Part shown: positions 62,113 to 64,000 of the stretch, piece by piece
How positions within the stretch are numbered: the stretch's first letter is position 1
Layout: every line of letters starts with the position of its first letter
From: Bacillus sp. FJAT-22090
GTDB lineage: Bacteria > Bacillota > Bacilli > Bacillales_A > Planococcaceae
DNA length: 64,000 nt
NCBI RefSeq assembly: GCF_007676755.1
Contig: NZ_VEBK01000014.1
Location: forward strand, 43,482-107,481
Reading direction: 5' to 3'
Notes under the pieces: generated by a model
Told to the model about the DNA's origin: nothing
Databases searched by the model: none
The model's input: the letters and a program-made list of their open reading frames with translations, nothing else
Made by a program: the position numbers and the translations under genes

Positions 62113-62967
62113 ATGAATAATTCAGCTTCAATGATCTGCGAATTAGAAACTATTGCGAGAGAGGTTAGAAAACGAATTTTATATACAGCTCATTATAATA
62201 AGCAGGGTCATGTAGGCGGTTCCTTGTCCTGTGCAGATATATTAGTCGCTCTCTATTTTAATCAGTTATCTATTGATCCACTAAACCCAAGGTGGGAAGA
62301 TCGAGATCGTTTTGTATTGTCAAAAGGTCATACAGCATTAGGGCTATACGCGACATTTGCACTTAGAGGATACATTCCAGAAGAGGAACTTAAAACATTT
62401 GACCAATACCAATCTCGATTACAGGCTCATCCTGATATGACTGGATTAGATAGTTTAGATATGTCGACCGGGTCATTAGGTCAAGGATTATCGGCGGCAG
62501 TTGGGATGGCGATTGGGGCTAAAAGATTGAAAACAGATTTTCAAGTATATTGTTTAATTGGTGATGGGGAGTCCCAAGAAGGTCAAATTTGGGAGGCTGC
62601 AAACATAGCTGAAAAGTATAAATTAGACAATCTTATTGTCATATTAGATCTAAACGGTCTTCAACAGTATGGCTGGAAAAATGAATTGGTCCGCAATCCA
62701 CCAGAAATGAATGCCAAAGGAAAATTCGAAAGCTTTGGGTTTGAAACATGGGAAATAAACGGACATTCTATGACAGAAATAGTGGCTGCATTAGCAAAAG
62801 CAAAAGCCAATTTAAATGGGATGCCTAAAGCAATTATTGCCAATACCATCAAAGGAAAAGGTGTCAGTTTCATGGAAAATAATTATCATTGGCATTCAAA
62901 AGCACCGAATGAGGAAGAGTACGAATTAGCTTTAAATGAACTAGGAGGTAAACCGGGATGTCTATAA
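62113..62967 (+). CDS. Transketolase, N-terminal subunit
   Basis: 284 residues: the TPP (PP) half of a split transketolase. HVGGSLSCADILVALYFNQL at about 36, FVLSKGHTALGLYATFALRG at about 71, MSTGSLGQGLSAAVGMAIGA at about 117 and the TPP site GDGESQEGQIWEAANIAEKY with DLNG. ATG follows GGAAGGTGAC. It overlaps the C-terminal subunit gene by 10 bp. Split transketolases next to an Ula-type PTS are common in Firmicutes and process pentose phosphates from the imported compound. Confidence 0.93.
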   Translation: MNNSASMICELETIAREVRKRILYTAHYNKQGHVGGSLSCADILVALYFNQLSIDPLNPRWEDRDRFVLSKGHTALGLYATFALRGYIPEEELKTFDQYQSRLQAHPDMTGLDSLDMSTGSLGQGLSAAVGMAIGAKRLKTDFQVYCLIGDGESQEGQIWEAANIAEKYKLDNLIVILDLNGLQQYGWKNELVRNPPEMNAKGKFESFGFETWEINGHSMTEIVAALAKAKANLNGMPKAIIANTIKGKGVSFMENNYHWHSKAPNEEEYELALNELGGKPGCL

Positions 62968-63887
62968 GTGTGAGAGATGAGTTTGGCAAGCACTTGGCCA
63001 AATTAGCTAACGAAGACAAAAAGGTATTATCTTTAGATGGTGATCTTGGAAATTCAACTCGACTAGATTCCGTAGAAAAAGCGACAAAAGACTCTTTTTT
63101 ACAGATGGGGATCGCTGAACAGAATATGGTAGGGGTTGCTGCAGGCTTGGCTACAGTGGGATTTCAGCCATGGATTTGCAGTTTTGCCACTTTTCTTACT
63201 AAAAGAGCACTCGACCAAATTGTCGTCAGTGTTGCTCAAACGAACCTCGATGTGAAGCTAGTGGGGAGCTATAGTGGAGTGCTGACGAGTAATACAGGTA
63301 AAACCCATCATGCATTGGATGATCTAGCGATAATGACTACAATTCCTAATATGATCGTACTAGCACCCGGCGACGCAAACGAAACAGTAGCAGCAATGAA
63401 TGCTATGTACCAAACCAACGGACCGATGTATGTAAGATTAACACGGGATGAAACGATTCCTAACTTTTTGCCAGATTTACAATTTGAGATTGGAAAAGGT
63501 AAAACGCTACAAGAGGGGACTGACGTTTTAGTTGTAAGCACTGGAAGTATGACTTATCGAGTTTCTAAAGCCATTGAAGAAATGAAAGAACTATCTATTG
63601 CTCACCTACATTTTCCTACTGTAAAACCATTCGACAAAGAATTATTGTTAAGAAGTGCGAAAGACGTACGTTTTGTAGTCTCAGTAGAGGAACATTATAT
63701 ACGCGGAGGTCTTGGAAGCATCGTAACAGAAATTTTATCCGAACACTTACCCAAAATCGTCTATAGAATAGGGGTTGGGGATACATTTTCCGGATGTGGA
63801 ACAGATGCCGAGTTATTAGAGGCGCACGGACTCTCAACAGAAAGGATAAAAGAGCAACTAGTGAAGTGGAACGACGCGCATTCTTAG
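62958..63887 (+). CDS. Transketolase, C-terminal subunit
   Basis: 309 residues: the pyrimidine-binding and C-terminal halves. LSLDGDLGNSTRLD at about 24, QMGIAEQNMVGVAAGLATVG with the catalytic Glu at about 53, SYSGVLTSNTGKTHHALDDL at about 99, and a C-terminal domain with VVSTGSMTYRVSKAIEEMKE. ATG 62958 lies inside the end of the previous gene, after GGAGG, indicating translational coupling. Confidence 0.93.
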   Translation: MSISVRDEFGKHLAKLANEDKKVLSLDGDLGNSTRLDSVEKATKDSFLQMGIAEQNMVGVAAGLATVGFQPWICSFATFLTKRALDQIVVSVAQTNLDVKLVGSYSGVLTSNTGKTHHALDDLAIMTTIPNMIVLAPGDANETVAAMNAMYQTNGPMYVRLTRDETIPNFLPDLQFEIGKGKTLQEGTDVLVVSTGSMTYRVSKAIEEMKELSIAHLHFPTVKPFDKELLLRSAKDVRFVVSVEEHYIRGGLGSIVTEILSEHLPKIVYRIGVGDTFSGCGTDAELLEAHGLSTERIKEQLVKWNDAHS

Positions 63888-63900
63888 TCCCTTTCGAAAT

Positions 63901-63953
63901 GTCCCTGTGTGAAAAACAACTCTGAATAGTATCGAAGTTGTGTCTTACACAGC
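63901..63953. repeat. Dispersed palindromic repeat, copy with enlarged centre
   Basis: Left arm GTCCCTGTGTGAAAAACAAC, right arm GTTGTGTCTTACACAG, centre TCTGAATAGTATCGAA. Starts 14 bp after the transketolase stop and can serve as its terminator. Confidence 0.8.
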
Positions 63954-64000
63954 GTTTAATGTTAAATAAGTCAAGTGTTAAATAAATAGATTTTTGGCCG

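Noticed and set aside
1..64000. tRNA or rRNA genes, transposases, integrases
   Set aside because: None seen when reading both strands; repeats present do not encode transposases.

Overview
The window is low-GC Firmicutes DNA. AGGAGG-type ribosome binding sites, many TTG and GTG starts, rho-independent terminators after most genes, SLH/SbsC/SLAP surface-layer proteins and an LPXTG sortase substrate all point to Bacillales. A Planococcaceae-like bacillus (Psychrobacillus/Lysinibacillus/Sporosarcina type) is my inference; no rRNA or tRNA is present to test it. I see no transposase, prophage or CRISPR array.

Layout. (1) 1-10165: the 3' part of an exopolysaccharide cluster. An EpsC-type nucleotide-sugar dehydratase (cut by the window edge), flippase, polymerase, a D-glucuronyl C5-epimerase, two GT4 glycosyltransferases (one apparently starting at ATT) and an EpsL/EpsM/EpsN-like trio. 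The dehydratase plus trio are what is needed to make and load UDP-N,N'-diacetylbacillosamine on undecaprenyl phosphate. The epimerase implies a uronic acid in the repeat unit. (2) 10172-14897: small zinc-ribbon protein, DUF2599-like secreted protein, GNAT, SLH-SH3-NlpC/P60 wall hydrolase, zinc-ribbon membrane protein. (3) 15058-25487: hybrid sensor kinase, REC-BTAD response regulator, class D-like sortase and a 1805-residue LPQTG adhesin with Cna-type modules and a collagen-like G-X-P tract; they read as one signalling and surface-display unit. (4) 25694-32578: secreted transglutaminase-like protein, then an S-layer-associated group in which two proteins share an SbsC-like N-terminus (one fused to a 5'-nucleotidase) and flank a SLAP protein. 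(5) 33012-45417: DegT aminotransferase, RpiR regulator divergent from a Dpp/Opp-like ABC importer with an N-acylamino-acid racemase (MenC/NSAR family), an M20 amidohydrolase and an M2-like peptidase. (6) 45503-49668: an HTH protein, a roughly 350-nt strongly structured RNA locus ending in a terminator, a secreted M14 carboxypeptidase, small ORFs, a DegT gene remnant and a DUF1292 protein. (7) 49993-53944: FCD-type regulator, NhaC-family antiporter, amidohydrolase and a broken second FCD gene. (8) 54040-63953: a 41-bp tandem repeat array, CAP-domain protein, TPP enzyme with a carboxymuconolactone-decarboxylase-like partner, GGDEF-EAL protein, an ascorbate-type PTS and a split transketolase.

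From about 30 kb onward a dispersed repeat (consensus left arm GTCCCTGTGTAAGAAACAAT) recurs just after genes, from perfect 22-bp-arm palindromes to decayed half copies. The most interesting items are the structured RNA at 46437-46797, the C5-epimerase polysaccharide cluster, the repeat families, and the kinase/sortase/adhesin module.
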